Shown: piece after piece, positions 34,380 to 43,447 of the stretch
How the letters are laid out: every line of letters begins with the position of its first letter
Numbering within the stretch: the first letter of the stretch is position 1
Assembly: GCA_002709695.1 (NCBI GenBank)
Contig: PAQF01000062.1
Location: 1-44,166, forward strand
DNA: 44,166 nt
Direction of reading: 5' to 3'
Source of the DNA: Candidatus Poribacteria bacterium
Lineage (GTDB): Bacteria > Poribacteria > WGA-4E > UBA9662
Translations under genes and position numbers: made by a program
Notes under the pieces: model-generated
The model's database searches: none
Told to the model about the DNA's origin: nothing
What the model saw: only the letters and a program-made list of their open reading frames with translations

Positions 34380-36146
34380 TTAAGCCTCCAATTCCAATGC
34401 CTGATTTTGTGGTGTGAAATCTTCGTCCATACCCGGTAGGCTATACTCATATGGTCCGCGAAAGACTTCAGGAATTTCTGCGAAATTCATATGAGGTAAC
34501 GGAGGAGAAGGAGCCGCTGTCCATTCTAGTGTCGTGGCCTGCCATACATTGTCCTTGGCTTCCTCACCCCACCAGATGCTACTGAAAAAATTAAAAATAA
34601 ACGGAAGTTGGAAAATTGCTAGTCCCCAAGCTCCAAATGACGTCACTTGATTCCAAACTAGGACGTCTTGAGCATGTGCATATGTTAGACCTCCATCAGC
34701 CAATCGTCTGGAGACACCTGCTAATCCCTGAATAAACATTGGCATAAAAACCACATTCATGGCAACAAAAGATCCAAAAAAGTGAATTTTACCTAGCCCT
34801 TCATCCATACGACGACCTGTAATTTTAGGAAACCAGTAATAGATTCCAGCAAACAGAGCAAAGATAGTACCTGGAGCAACAACATAGTGAAAATGACCAA
34901 TAACATAATAAGTATCGTGAAGGGGGATGTCACTGGTGTTCAATCCGAGTGGTAAACCTGTCAATCCGCCGATACCGAACATTGGTAGAAACGCTAGGGC
35001 GAAAAGCATTGGGGTATTGAAACGAATTGAACCACCCCAAAGTGAAATCATAAATGCTGTTAAAATAACAACAGATGGTATGGAGATAATCATAGTTGTG
35101 GTTTGGAAGAAGGCACTAATTGCTGTTCCCATACCAGTTAGGTACATATGATGAGCCCAAACGATAAAAGACATAAACCCAAGAAAAATTGCAGCGTAAA
35201 CTAGAGAGTTATAGCCCCAAAGAGGCTTTCGTGTGTTATTAGCGATAATCTCGCCAACAATCCCCATAGCTGGTAATATCAAAACATAAACTTCTGGGTG
35301 GGCCAAAAACCAGAATAGATGTTGCCAGAGTATTGGACTTCCACCACCAGCCACATCAACTGGTTGACCACTAACCACTAAACCTGTTGGCATGAAGAAA
35401 CTAGTGCCAGCAAGGCGGTCCATCAGTTGGAGAATTCCTGCTGCTTCCAACGGAGGGAACGCTAGTAAAAGCAGAAAAGATGTAACTAATTGTGCCCAGA
35501 CAAAAAACGGTAGACGCATAAAGCTCAGTCCTGGTGCACGAAGTTGGATAATGGTAACGATAATATTGGCAGAGCCTAGCAAAGACGATGTAATAAGAAA
35601 AACCATGCCAATGAGCCAAAAGTCTTGTCCATGTCCTGCTGCAATATTAGACAAAGGTGGGTAAGATGTCCAGCCAGATTGAGCTGGGCCAAGAGGAATA
35701 AAAAAGCTAATTAGCATAATGAGACCGCCAACAAAATAGACCCAGTAACTAGCCATATTCAGTCGAGGAAAAGCCATATCTGGTGCTCCTACTTGAATCG
35801 GAACAATATAATTACCGAACGCTCCAACACCAAGTGGAACAACTCCTAGGAAAATCATGATGGTGCCGTGCATAGCCCCGAACTGATTGTAAACTTCGGA
35901 TGACATCGCAGCACCAATTATAGGAATAGGGTTATCGGGGAACGCCAATTGCCAACGCATTAACATCATCAGGACAAAACCCAGAAACAGAAAGAGCAGG
36001 CTTGTAATACCGTACTGAATGCCAATGGTCTTGTGATCTACTGAGAAAAAGTATTTTCTCCAAAAGCCTTCATCGTGATGGTGATCCTCATGATGATCGT
36101 CTTTCTCATGGCTTTGGTGAAGGTTTGAATCATTTTGATGTTCCAT
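34380..36146 (-). CDS. ctaD: cytochrome c oxidase subunit I (A-type)
   Basis: 588 residues, 12 membrane helices, catalytic subunit of a haem-copper oxidase. Ligands: His93 (haem a), His283 with Tyr287 in AHPEVY (CuB and crosslinked Tyr), His332 and His333 (CuB), His418 (haem a3) and His420 (haem a) in GHFHYV. Glu285 of HPEVY is the D-channel glutamate, so it belongs with A1-type enzymes. The N-terminus is an unusual His/Asp-rich tail (residues 3-25). Preceded by the cupredoxin lipoprotein, 48 bases away. Confidence 0.95.
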   Translation of the reverse strand: MEHQNDSNLHQSHEKDDHHEDHHHDEGFWRKYFFSVDHKTIGIQYGITSLLFLFLGFVLMMLMRWQLAFPDNPIPIIGAAMSSEVYNQFGAMHGTIMIFLGVVPLGVGAFGNYIVPIQVGAPDMAFPRLNMASYWVYFVGGLIMLISFFIPLGPAQSGWTSYPPLSNIAAGHGQDFWLIGMVFLITSSLLGSANIIVTIIQLRAPGLSFMRLPFFVWAQLVTSFLLLLAFPPLEAAGILQLMDRLAGTSFFMPTGLVVSGQPVDVAGGGSPILWQHLFWFLAHPEVYVLILPAMGIVGEIIANNTRKPLWGYNSLVYAAIFLGFMSFIVWAHHMYLTGMGTAISAFFQTTTMIISIPSVVILTAFMISLWGGSIRFNTPMLFALAFLPMFGIGGLTGLPLGLNTSDIPLHDTYYVIGHFHYVVAPGTIFALFAGIYYWFPKITGRRMDEGLGKIHFFGSFVAMNVVFMPMFIQGLAGVSRRLADGGLTYAHAQDVLVWNQVTSFGAWGLAIFQLPFIFNFFSSIWWGEEAKDNVWQATTLEWTAAPSPPLPHMNFAEIPEVFRGPYEYSLPGMDEDFTPQNQALELEA

Positions 36147-36194
36147 GTTCTTATCCTGTGTAACACTTTGATTCTAGGAGACCAACTTTAATAG

Positions 36195-37007
36195 TTAAGA
36201 TCTACTCAAGGTAAAGTTTAATGTATGGGGTTTACCATCCACAACAGTAACAGTTTGCTTCTGTGTTCCCAGTTTTTCGTGCCAAGCTTCAACATCGTAA
36301 GTACCAGCTGGTAAATCCCTGATTTCAAATTTTCCATCTATGTCAGTTACATTAAAAAATGGGTGATTTAAAATTCCAATGTAACCTCCCATCCAAGGGT
36401 GTACATCGCACTTAATAGGAAAAATTGGTTCGGCTTCTTCGAATATGTGTGAAAATGTTTTCTTAGTTTTTGGCATAGCTTTATTAAACTCAGCATTTTT
36501 TGATGGTAACGCGTGAACATTGTGCATAATTCCATCTGAGTTTAAAATTTTGATTTCTTGTCCTGCCATAGCTCCTACCACATGAGGTCTATACATACAA
36601 CCCTTTTGGTCTATTACTACGGGGGCAGATGGGATAGCGTACTTGGCATTATTTGGGATACCTTTTGTAATATGAACAAATACATTCGCTAATTGTTTGT
36701 CGTTACCTAAAACGATTGAATCTGATACCGGATCATCGGAGTGCCCAGCAATACAAGCTGACTCTACAGCCATCTCTTCAGCCAAAGACTTTGTCCATTT
36801 TTTTGGGGCTTTGCCTTCAAAGGTAATTTTTCCAATGATGGATGCGGTTCCTGTTGAAGCGGTAGCGGTTCTTATGGTACTAGCAGAGGTAGATGGCCGT
36901 TTAGGAATAGGCTTTCGTCTTTCTGTTGGTTTATCACTTCCTCCACAACCAATTAAAATTGAAATTGCTGTAACCACAAATACAATAGCGACAAAACGTG
37001 TTTTCAT
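36195..37007 (-). CDS. cupredoxin-like lipoprotein
   Basis: 270 residues. Signal peptide with lipobox LIGC (Cys21), a Thr/Ser/Pro-rich linker, then the same carboxypeptidase-regulatory/plastocyanin-like domain as the COX4 fusion. Putative type 1 copper ligands are His162 (GIMHNVH), Cys200, His203 and Met206 (KCDVHPWMGG). Shared ligand spacing and near-identical motifs with the COX4 domain (292/331/334/337) imply duplication. Probably a membrane-tethered electron carrier or oxidase subunit; annotated relatives are sometimes called methylamine utilisation-like. It lies between the zinc-ribbon gene and COX1. Confidence 0.8.
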   Translation of the reverse strand: MKTRFVAIVFVVTAISILIGCGGSDKPTERRKPIPKRPSTSASTIRTATASTGTASIIGKITFEGKAPKKWTKSLAEEMAVESACIAGHSDDPVSDSIVLGNDKQLANVFVHITKGIPNNAKYAIPSAPVVIDQKGCMYRPHVVGAMAGQEIKILNSDGIMHNVHALPSKNAEFNKAMPKTKKTFSHIFEEAEPIFPIKCDVHPWMGGYIGILNHPFFNVTDIDGKFEIRDLPAGTYDVEAWHEKLGTQKQTVTVVDGKPHTLNFTLSRS

Positions 37008-37013
37008 TATTAT

Positions 37014-37427
37014 TTATTTGTTTTCCTTCTCAAATTTTTCAGCCAGAAAATGTTTAAACCCTTCCATGTCTGCTGGCACATCAAAGCCACGGAACTCACT
37101 ACGGCAATCATAGCAAACAACCATATTTGGCACACGCTGATATAATAGCCAATCAAAAAACGACAAAACTGGCAAGCTAAGACAATAGGTGAAGGGGGCC
37201 AAGCAGATACCAATGAGCATGATGGCTAGCCCTAAGACCTTATTGAAATCCTTTTGGCCATAAAAATATGGACAACCACATATAGGACATTTCTTAAAGA
37301 TCCTATCTCGATTAATCTGCCATGTTGCCTTGCAACTAGAACACTGAATACTTTTAATTTCTTTGTCAACTTCAAGTTGAGATTCATGAGAACAATGTTG
37401 GCATTCAACACCGATCGACGGCTTCAT
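37014..37427 (-). CDS. zinc-ribbon membrane protein
   Basis: 137 residues. Two zinc-ribbon-like pairs (CQHCSH 9-14 with CSSCKA 29-34, and CPICGCP 47-53), two membrane helices (about 64-85 and 88-100), then CYDC near the C-terminus. Function unknown; it may assist assembly of the complex, since it overlaps the upstream membrane gene by four bases and sits mid-operon. Confidence 0.65.
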   Translation of the reverse strand: MKPSIGVECQHCSHESQLEVDKEIKSIQCSSCKATWQINRDRIFKKCPICGCPYFYGQKDFNKVLGLAIMLIGICLAPFTYCLSLPVLSFFDWLLYQRVPNMVVCYDCRSEFRGFDVPADMEGFKHFLAEKFEKENK

Positions 37428-38200
37428 AAGGCAAGGCCATATTGAATCGAGTAATACCTATATGCGAAATCCCCCATCAGGACTGAAATAGAGACTACAT
37501 ACAAAATCCCTGTTGCAGATTGAGTTGATTTTAACTTCACCGTTTCATGCACAAAATACAGGAGGATGAATGGAAAAATTGTTCCAAAAAACAACCCTAC
37601 CGATAGAAGAAGGCCATCGATCATACTAATGAAGCGAAACAGCGATATTTCAACGTCCAAATACGTCACCGTCCCAATCATAATCGATGAAAGATTCCAA
37701 GCTAATCGAAGAGTTACTAACCCCCAAAAGATCCTCGTAGTTTTTATTAACAAATTTATCGGCAAATTTTCGACATTCAAGTACCAATGACCAAGTACAC
37801 CCGAAAATATTGAAGCGCATAATACCAAGCCACTAAGAATACTGATAATCTGCAACATCCAGTTATACGAAGTCAACTGGTTTTGTACTTTTAAAAGAGC
37901 GATTATTCCTATAATTGATGTCAAAGCTACTGAGACCCATTTTATCCGGTCTCGATTCCAAAAGTAAGCTGAAACGGCAAGCAATGCTATAAACCAGACA
38001 GTTACTAGCCCTTTTGTCGCAAATGTGACAACATCTATACGCCAAAGACTAACCACTCCAAGCCCACCAATTACACCACAAAAGCCCAGATTGAAACGAT
38101 AGAATCCGGTTTTCACAACCTCTTTATTATTGACCCAAAAAAAAAGGGGATATAAACAGCCAAAACCCAGTGAGGTTGTCACAAGCGTGTTAGTTAGCAT
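37424..38200 (-). CDS. polytopic membrane protein of the bc-oxidase cluster
   Basis: 258 residues and about seven or eight membrane helices. No family is recognised. SGVLGHWYLN near 133-142 has a membrane His that could bind haem or a quinone, but no second ligand is obvious. It starts 2 bases after the octahaem cytochrome stop and overlaps the zinc-ribbon gene. A dedicated subunit or assembly factor of the bc complex is inferred from position only. Confidence 0.6.
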   Translation of the reverse strand: MLTNTLVTTSLGFGCLYPLFFWVNNKEVVKTGFYRFNLGFCGVIGGLGVVSLWRIDVVTFATKGLVTVWFIALLAVSAYFWNRDRIKWVSVALTSIIGIIALLKVQNQLTSYNWMLQIISILSGLVLCASIFSGVLGHWYLNVENLPINLLIKTTRIFWGLVTLRLAWNLSSIMIGTVTYLDVEISLFRFISMIDGLLLSVGLFFGTIFPFILLYFVHETVKLKSTQSATGILYVVSISVLMGDFAYRYYSIQYGLAL

Positions 38201-38202
38201 TG

Positions 38203-41200
38203 CTATTCTATAGCGAGAATATAATCTCGCAAAGCATGAATCTGGTCTTGTTCTTCTGTTGTTAGATTTTCCGGATCAAAGTAGGATGGCATCTTAGTTC
38301 CCGGAAGCAACTTTTGCGGATCGAGTAACCACTGGACAATCCATTCTGGTTTTAACCGTTCTTTCGCCATAGCTAAGTTAGGAGCCCAATTAGCGGGAGA
38401 GCCTCCGGGCATCTGGTTCCCTTTGATGTGACACTTAAGGCATTGAAACTCTTGTTCTAGTAGGTTTTTGGCGTTGGTATATTCTTCTTTAGTGAATGTT
38501 GGTTTTACGTCATCAACAAATGGAAAGTCCTGTTGGTCAAGATAACTAAAATATCTAACTAAGGCATTAACTTGCTCTTCGGTAAAATTGAAGGTCGGCA
38601 TTCGGATCTCAAGCCATGGGCGGATGGGCATAGGTTCACGGAAGAAACTATATAACCAATCCGTCTGTACTTTTTGGCCTTCGCCTATCAGGTTTGGCGG
38701 ACTATAACTGTTAGTGACAGCTTGTGCTTCATTCTGATCTCTTCCTTCAAAGTGTACAAGCCAGTTTGTTATGCTGGGTTTAATTGATCCTCCTTTATCT
38801 TCAAGAAGATGACAACCAGTGCAGTTGTATTCACGGGCTAAACTCTGTCCTCGTTCAACATAAACATTCTCTGGCGTCCGAGGTATAACCTTGGATGATA
38901 GAGCTTCTTCGTTGACAAAACCTAACAAGGCAGTAACAATCGCTTCAGTTTCTAAATCACTGAAACCGAAGTTAGGCATTCGGGTCTTTTCAGTAAATTT
39001 CTTGAGTTTAACTACCTTCGCATCATCTAGATTGGCAATCCTCTCTGTATTACTATCAACAATCGCGTTCGTATCCCAAATTCGTGGATTTAATAGCTTT
39101 TGGCGAAACCAACTGTAATTCGTATGATTCAGGTGTTTCAAGCTTTTAGGTTTGATGTGTCCATTTTGGTCATATACGGCTTCTTGAACTGAACCAAAGT
39201 CGAGTTTCTTAGTCATTTTACTGCCGTGATATGTTAAATCAACCCCAACAGGTTTCTGGCTTTCAAATCCAGGAATATTATGACAACCATAACAACCATA
39301 ATGGGAAATGAGTTTCTGACCAGTAAATGCCAGCATCTGATCCGAACTCATTTCTTTAATTTCTGATTTTACTGCAGCTTCAGATTTGGAACCTTCCAAA
39401 AACTCCTCTGTAATAGTAGACAGTATTTCTTTATTAAGTGATTTGACATTCGTTTTCTTGAAAGTTTGACGTAGTGTAACGAGATAGGCTGTGAGATCGG
39501 CTGCTTCCTTGTCTGTCAGTCGCAAATCCGGCATTCGTGTATCTGGATTGTATTGGGTGGGATCTTTTAACCAGTTGTATACCCACCTTGGAGAAGTCTT
39601 GACTCCTGTGCCGATTAAGTTTGGTCCTTGTTCAATGCGCATCGTATTCCGATGAGCTTCGATTTTAGCTCTTTTCTGTGCATCTGTATCGTTCGATGTA
39701 AAATCGGTTGATTCAATTGATGACTCGGGTGAAATTTGGTGGCATCCCATACAACCAAGCGCATTGAAAAGTGTTTCCCCCGTTTCAGCATCACCTTTAA
39801 TTGGAATCTCGGCCATCTCGAATTCTGAACTGTTTTGGTAGAGATAGTGGGTAATGGCATGGACTTCTTGGTCGTTCCGCTCATCGGTATTTCTATTGTT
39901 AAGAAGGTCATAAAATTTTGGCATCCAAGTATTATGGCGAAAATCTGCTGGATTTTTAATCCAGTTACGAGTCCAATTTTCATCTTTAATCTTTGAAGCC
40001 ACTTTGGTTAAACTCGGCCCAACGGGTTTTCTTTCCTCATATTTCTTTATATTATGACAGCCGTAGCAACCAGATCTTTCGATCAATGCAAGGCCAAGAG
40101 TGAGCTTCTCCCCACCGTCGATCTCTGATTCGCCAGAATGACATTTGAAACAACCTGCTTCCGCATACTTGGTTGGAAACATTGGTCTCTGCCAATGGTG
40201 GAGAGTAAACCAATCTGGATGGGTGTTTTTTGTTGGATAGTTATGATTTTCTCCCCATTCTTGCTTTTGTTGGTGAGATGAAGGTTTATGCACAACCGAC
40301 GAGAAACTTGTTCCTCGACCTCGGCCTGCATGACAGCTAGAACAACCAAACTGATCGATTGGATGTGGTGAATCACTGCTGAGGAATAGATCCAGTCTTG
40401 GGTGTGCTCTAAATGGTTTTTTCATTGTTTGTAGCAGATCATCTTGGTTACGGTCTTCCTCGGGGTCAAGCAAACCATTTCCGTTATCATCCTCATGTAT
40501 ATAATCTTTACGTTGGATCCCTAGATGGCAGGTAGTGCATCTGTCAACTTTTGGAACTCTAGAAAAATTTAAGTCTTCGATCACATCAGGAACAACAATT
40601 TGGTCAATTTTATAGTAGGGGCTAGAAAGATCAAGAACAGGGAGATCTCGAATCTGATTACCCACAGTATTTATTGCTCGGGCTATAGTTGCCCCAAACT
40701 CTCCTCGTTTATCAACTTCGTATATATCGTTTTGGAGATCAGCATTATCTCCTATACTAGTAAGTTGGGGATCCACTTTTCTCAATTTACTTTTTAGGAC
40801 ATTTACATCTGACATCAGAGCCCTAGCTTCTTTTTCCAAACGCTTCTTCTCTGCTTCGTATGGCTTTAACTCGTCACGAAGATCCTTAAGATTTTGGTTG
40901 GTACTTTGCATCTTTGGTACCAGCTCATTCATCTTTTTCTCTTTATCCTGCATTTCAGCCTTTAGTTGTTTGGTATTGTGATGTTCTCCATGGTGAGCAA
41001 TGGCCTCTTCATAAAGGTATTTAATCTCGTCATACAGAGATTTCCTTCGTTGGTATTCACTAGTATATCTAAAATTATCTGCTTCTTTTTCAGCAATCTG
41101 TGCTTTAAGTTCTTCCACCTTTTTGTATTTATCATCTAGGGTATGCTCAGCTTCATCAAGTGCATACATTGTTTCTGCATATTCTGCTTGGCTTAGCAGT

Positions 41201-41397
41201 TTTGCCTCCGCATCCAAGTATGCATCCTTAGTTTTGTCAACTTCCAACTGGCGAAATTCCCGTTGGTATTCCTTCCATTTTCGAGCATAATCATCTTGAA
41301 ACATCCAAAGAAGGGTTAAAACAAATATGATGCTGGAAATAGCAAACCATTTGTTGAGAAGAGAAATTTTGTAGTATCGTTCTTCTTGTTCTGCCAT
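38203..41397 (-). CDS. octahaem c-type cytochrome with membrane anchor and coiled coil
   Basis: 1064 residues. One N-terminal membrane helix (about 17-33), a long charged coiled coil (about 36-205), then eight CXXCH motifs at Cys287, 352, 416, 444, 549, 702, 859 and 986. Candidate distal Met ligands occur in WMP, RMP and KMP blocks (Met492, 622, 807, 933, 1036), so several haems are cytochrome c class I modules in tandem. An EF-hand-like loop (residues 303-314, DDNGNGLLDPEE) lies between haems 1 and 2. It replaces cytochrome c1 in a bc-type operon and should carry electrons from the Rieske protein to the oxidase. Confidence 0.92.
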   Translation of the reverse strand: MAEQEERYYKISLLNKWFAISSIIFVLTLLWMFQDDYARKWKEYQREFRQLEVDKTKDAYLDAEAKLLSQAEYAETMYALDEAEHTLDDKYKKVEELKAQIAEKEADNFRYTSEYQRRKSLYDEIKYLYEEAIAHHGEHHNTKQLKAEMQDKEKKMNELVPKMQSTNQNLKDLRDELKPYEAEKKRLEKEARALMSDVNVLKSKLRKVDPQLTSIGDNADLQNDIYEVDKRGEFGATIARAINTVGNQIRDLPVLDLSSPYYKIDQIVVPDVIEDLNFSRVPKVDRCTTCHLGIQRKDYIHEDDNGNGLLDPEEDRNQDDLLQTMKKPFRAHPRLDLFLSSDSPHPIDQFGCSSCHAGRGRGTSFSSVVHKPSSHQQKQEWGENHNYPTKNTHPDWFTLHHWQRPMFPTKYAEAGCFKCHSGESEIDGGEKLTLGLALIERSGCYGCHNIKKYEERKPVGPSLTKVASKIKDENWTRNWIKNPADFRHNTWMPKFYDLLNNRNTDERNDQEVHAITHYLYQNSSEFEMAEIPIKGDAETGETLFNALGCMGCHQISPESSIESTDFTSNDTDAQKRAKIEAHRNTMRIEQGPNLIGTGVKTSPRWVYNWLKDPTQYNPDTRMPDLRLTDKEAADLTAYLVTLRQTFKKTNVKSLNKEILSTITEEFLEGSKSEAAVKSEIKEMSSDQMLAFTGQKLISHYGCYGCHNIPGFESQKPVGVDLTYHGSKMTKKLDFGSVQEAVYDQNGHIKPKSLKHLNHTNYSWFRQKLLNPRIWDTNAIVDSNTERIANLDDAKVVKLKKFTEKTRMPNFGFSDLETEAIVTALLGFVNEEALSSKVIPRTPENVYVERGQSLAREYNCTGCHLLEDKGGSIKPSITNWLVHFEGRDQNEAQAVTNSYSPPNLIGEGQKVQTDWLYSFFREPMPIRPWLEIRMPTFNFTEEQVNALVRYFSYLDQQDFPFVDDVKPTFTKEEYTNAKNLLEQEFQCLKCHIKGNQMPGGSPANWAPNLAMAKERLKPEWIVQWLLDPQKLLPGTKMPSYFDPENLTTEEQDQIHALRDYILAIE

Positions 41398-41473
41398 TAT
41401 TGATGGTAACCTTCGACAATCATGAATAAAAAAAGCTTCTACATCTCTATTTGTAAGACATTAGAAGAATGAA

Positions 41474-42592
41474 TTAAATGTTAAAGAAATATTCTGGTAT
41501 AGCAACTAAGTATTTTAGGTTAAACAACCACCTCAAATACATTTTTGCTGGAAGGGCAGCGAGCGAAAGCACTAAAACGAGGAAAACACTATATCGTGCA
41601 GTTCCAAGCTTTTCAAAATATTTTTTAAAAATGGTCAGTGTTAGAATCGGTGGCAAGAAAGCAAAATATCCCCCAATTAGTAGGAACCCAAAAATTTCCC
41701 GTTTGATAATGTTTTTAGGCAATCCTTGTTCCAGCCATTTTACCCAGACATATTCCGACAAATTAACATTAGTCAAAGCTGGTAATAAGTGCGAATCCCA
41801 GTATTGGAAGGGGCCAAAGAAATTCCAATTAGGACCACGTAAAAAGGTACCGATGATTATTAATATCACCCACATTCCTAACCAGCCGAACATAAAGATA
41901 GAGATCTCGGCCTTACGCTCAGCATAACTGTAATATCCCGATCCTTTTGGGTTCAAATCAATATAAGGTATCGCCATCAAGCCAACAATTATTAGCGTCG
42001 GAAACACCACACCTGCTAACCATGGGTCATAATAAACTAACATTTCCTGCAAGCCTAAAAAGTACCATGGAGCCTTTGATGGATTAGGAGAATCGGCTAA
42101 ATTCGCAGGCTCTTCAAGTGGGGCTTTCAAAACAATTCCCCAAATAGTTAGGAAAACAGAGCAGAGGATGAGTGCAATAAACTCAACATAAATAAGATCC
42201 GGCCAAACAAGTACTTTGTCTTCGGGATCATAATACTCATCTACGGGTTCATTATTGGCTATCCGCTCGTCATTCTCTAATGCTTGCTTCATACCTAACC
42301 ATAAGAAGAAGGTAACTCCGAAAATCAAGCCTATGATCGGTACGTTGTCTGGTTTGAAAATGATCAATTGGAAATTATGATCGGTTAACCCTCCAAAGAG
42401 AAAGAAAGCCAGCAAAACTGAAAAAATGACAATCCCTCCCTTATTGCTCCAAATTTTGTAGATCCTCAACTTTCGATTAACTTTCATAAACCAATTGTTG
42501 GGTGGAAAAACAAAGAAAAATGTAGCAAGGACAACAGTAAATAGAACTGTTGGTCGAGAGATATAATTAATAAAGCTTTTTATTATTTCCAT
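41474..42592 (-). CDS. cytochrome b C-terminal (subunit IV-like) with extra helices
   Basis: 372 residues; the C-terminal half of a split cytochrome b. The Qo-site motif is KAPWY (Pro175-Trp-Tyr) where PEWY is usual, within SKAPWYFLGLQEM (172-184). N-terminal to it are about four helices (15-31, 53-70, 86-101, 132-155), more than the three of plant subunit IV, and the C-terminus adds further helices (to 372). Quinol oxidation at Qo and contact with the octahaem subunit are inferred. It follows the N-terminal half by 32 bases. Confidence 0.88.
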   Translation of the reverse strand: MEIIKSFINYISRPTVLFTVVLATFFFVFPPNNWFMKVNRKLRIYKIWSNKGGIVIFSVLLAFFLFGGLTDHNFQLIIFKPDNVPIIGLIFGVTFFLWLGMKQALENDERIANNEPVDEYYDPEDKVLVWPDLIYVEFIALILCSVFLTIWGIVLKAPLEEPANLADSPNPSKAPWYFLGLQEMLVYYDPWLAGVVFPTLIIVGLMAIPYIDLNPKGSGYYSYAERKAEISIFMFGWLGMWVILIIIGTFLRGPNWNFFGPFQYWDSHLLPALTNVNLSEYVWVKWLEQGLPKNIIKREIFGFLLIGGYFAFLPPILTLTIFKKYFEKLGTARYSVFLVLVLSLAALPAKMYLRWLFNLKYLVAIPEYFFNI

Positions 42593-42624
42593 AACGAACT
42601 TAGGTTTTCTTCCTTACCCTATCC

Positions 42625-43425
42625 TTAAGTTGGGCCAGAAATGCCTCCATCTTTTCGAACTCGCCAAAAATGGACAGCCATAAAAATCATGATGATAAAG
42701 GGTAAACCTATGCAATGCAGAACATAGAACCTGAGGAGAGTTGCTTCCCCAACAAAGCGTCCAGCTTTTAGAATAAAACTTGCATCAGCTCCTGGGTGCA
42801 CCAATTTAACATCACCAATCTGCATTAAAGCTGCACCTGGGCCTTCATAACCGAGGAAAGGTGAAGCTCGTCCCATGTTTGCTCCGACTGTAATAGCCCA
42901 TATGGCCAACTGATCCCAAGGTAGGAGATAACCAGTGAAGCTCAACAACAAAGTCAAAGTCAGAAGTATGACACCCACAGCCCAATTAAATTCGCGGGGT
43001 GGTTTATATGACCCAGTTAGAAAAACTCGAAACATATGTAACCATACGGTAATAACCATCAGGTGAGCACCCCAACGGTGGATCTCACGCATAATTCCCA
43101 ACGGTACTTGTTCACCGAGATCAATCATATCCATATATGCATGCTCGACAGTCGGTCGATAATAAAACATCAGTAGAATTCCAGTAATAGTTAGGATAAG
43201 AAATACAAAAAAGGAAAGCCCTCCCATGCACCATGTGTATTTAACTTTGACAGCATGCTTGGGTAATCGCACAGGATGTAGGTGTAGAAAAACATTATTC
43301 AACACACCCATCATCCTCTGTCTTCGGGTTGTTGGTATTCCACCAGTCCGGAAAATCGATCTCCAAATTTGTGTGCTACTTACTTTTTGAAAGAGGCTTT
43401 CTTTACCTTCTTTTGAATCCTTCAT
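42625..43425 (-). CDS. cytochrome b6-like N-terminal subunit
   Basis: 266 residues; four-helix haem-binding half of a split cytochrome b. Numbering from the ATG at 43425, chosen because AGAGGAAG lies 7-8 bases upstream (the frame is open to 43455, which would overlap the Rieske gene). Haem ligands are His116 and His130, and His237 and His252 (14 residues between, as in b6). Cys66 in KYTWCMGGLSF aligns with the b6 cysteine (Cys35) that binds haem ci, followed by the shared FYYRPTVEHA. GYLLPWDQLAIWA is the usual Q-site block. Confidence 0.92.
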   Translation of the reverse strand: MKDSKEGKESLFQKVSSTQIWRSIFRTGGIPTTRRQRMMGVLNNVFLHLHPVRLPKHAVKVKYTWCMGGLSFFVFLILTITGILLMFYYRPTVEHAYMDMIDLGEQVPLGIMREIHRWGAHLMVITVWLHMFRVFLTGSYKPPREFNWAVGVILLTLTLLLSFTGYLLPWDQLAIWAITVGANMGRASPFLGYEGPGAALMQIGDVKLVHPGADASFILKAGRFVGEATLLRFYVLHCIGLPFIIMIFMAVHFWRVRKDGGISGPT

Positions 43426-43447
43426 TAAATAACTTCCTCTCGATACA

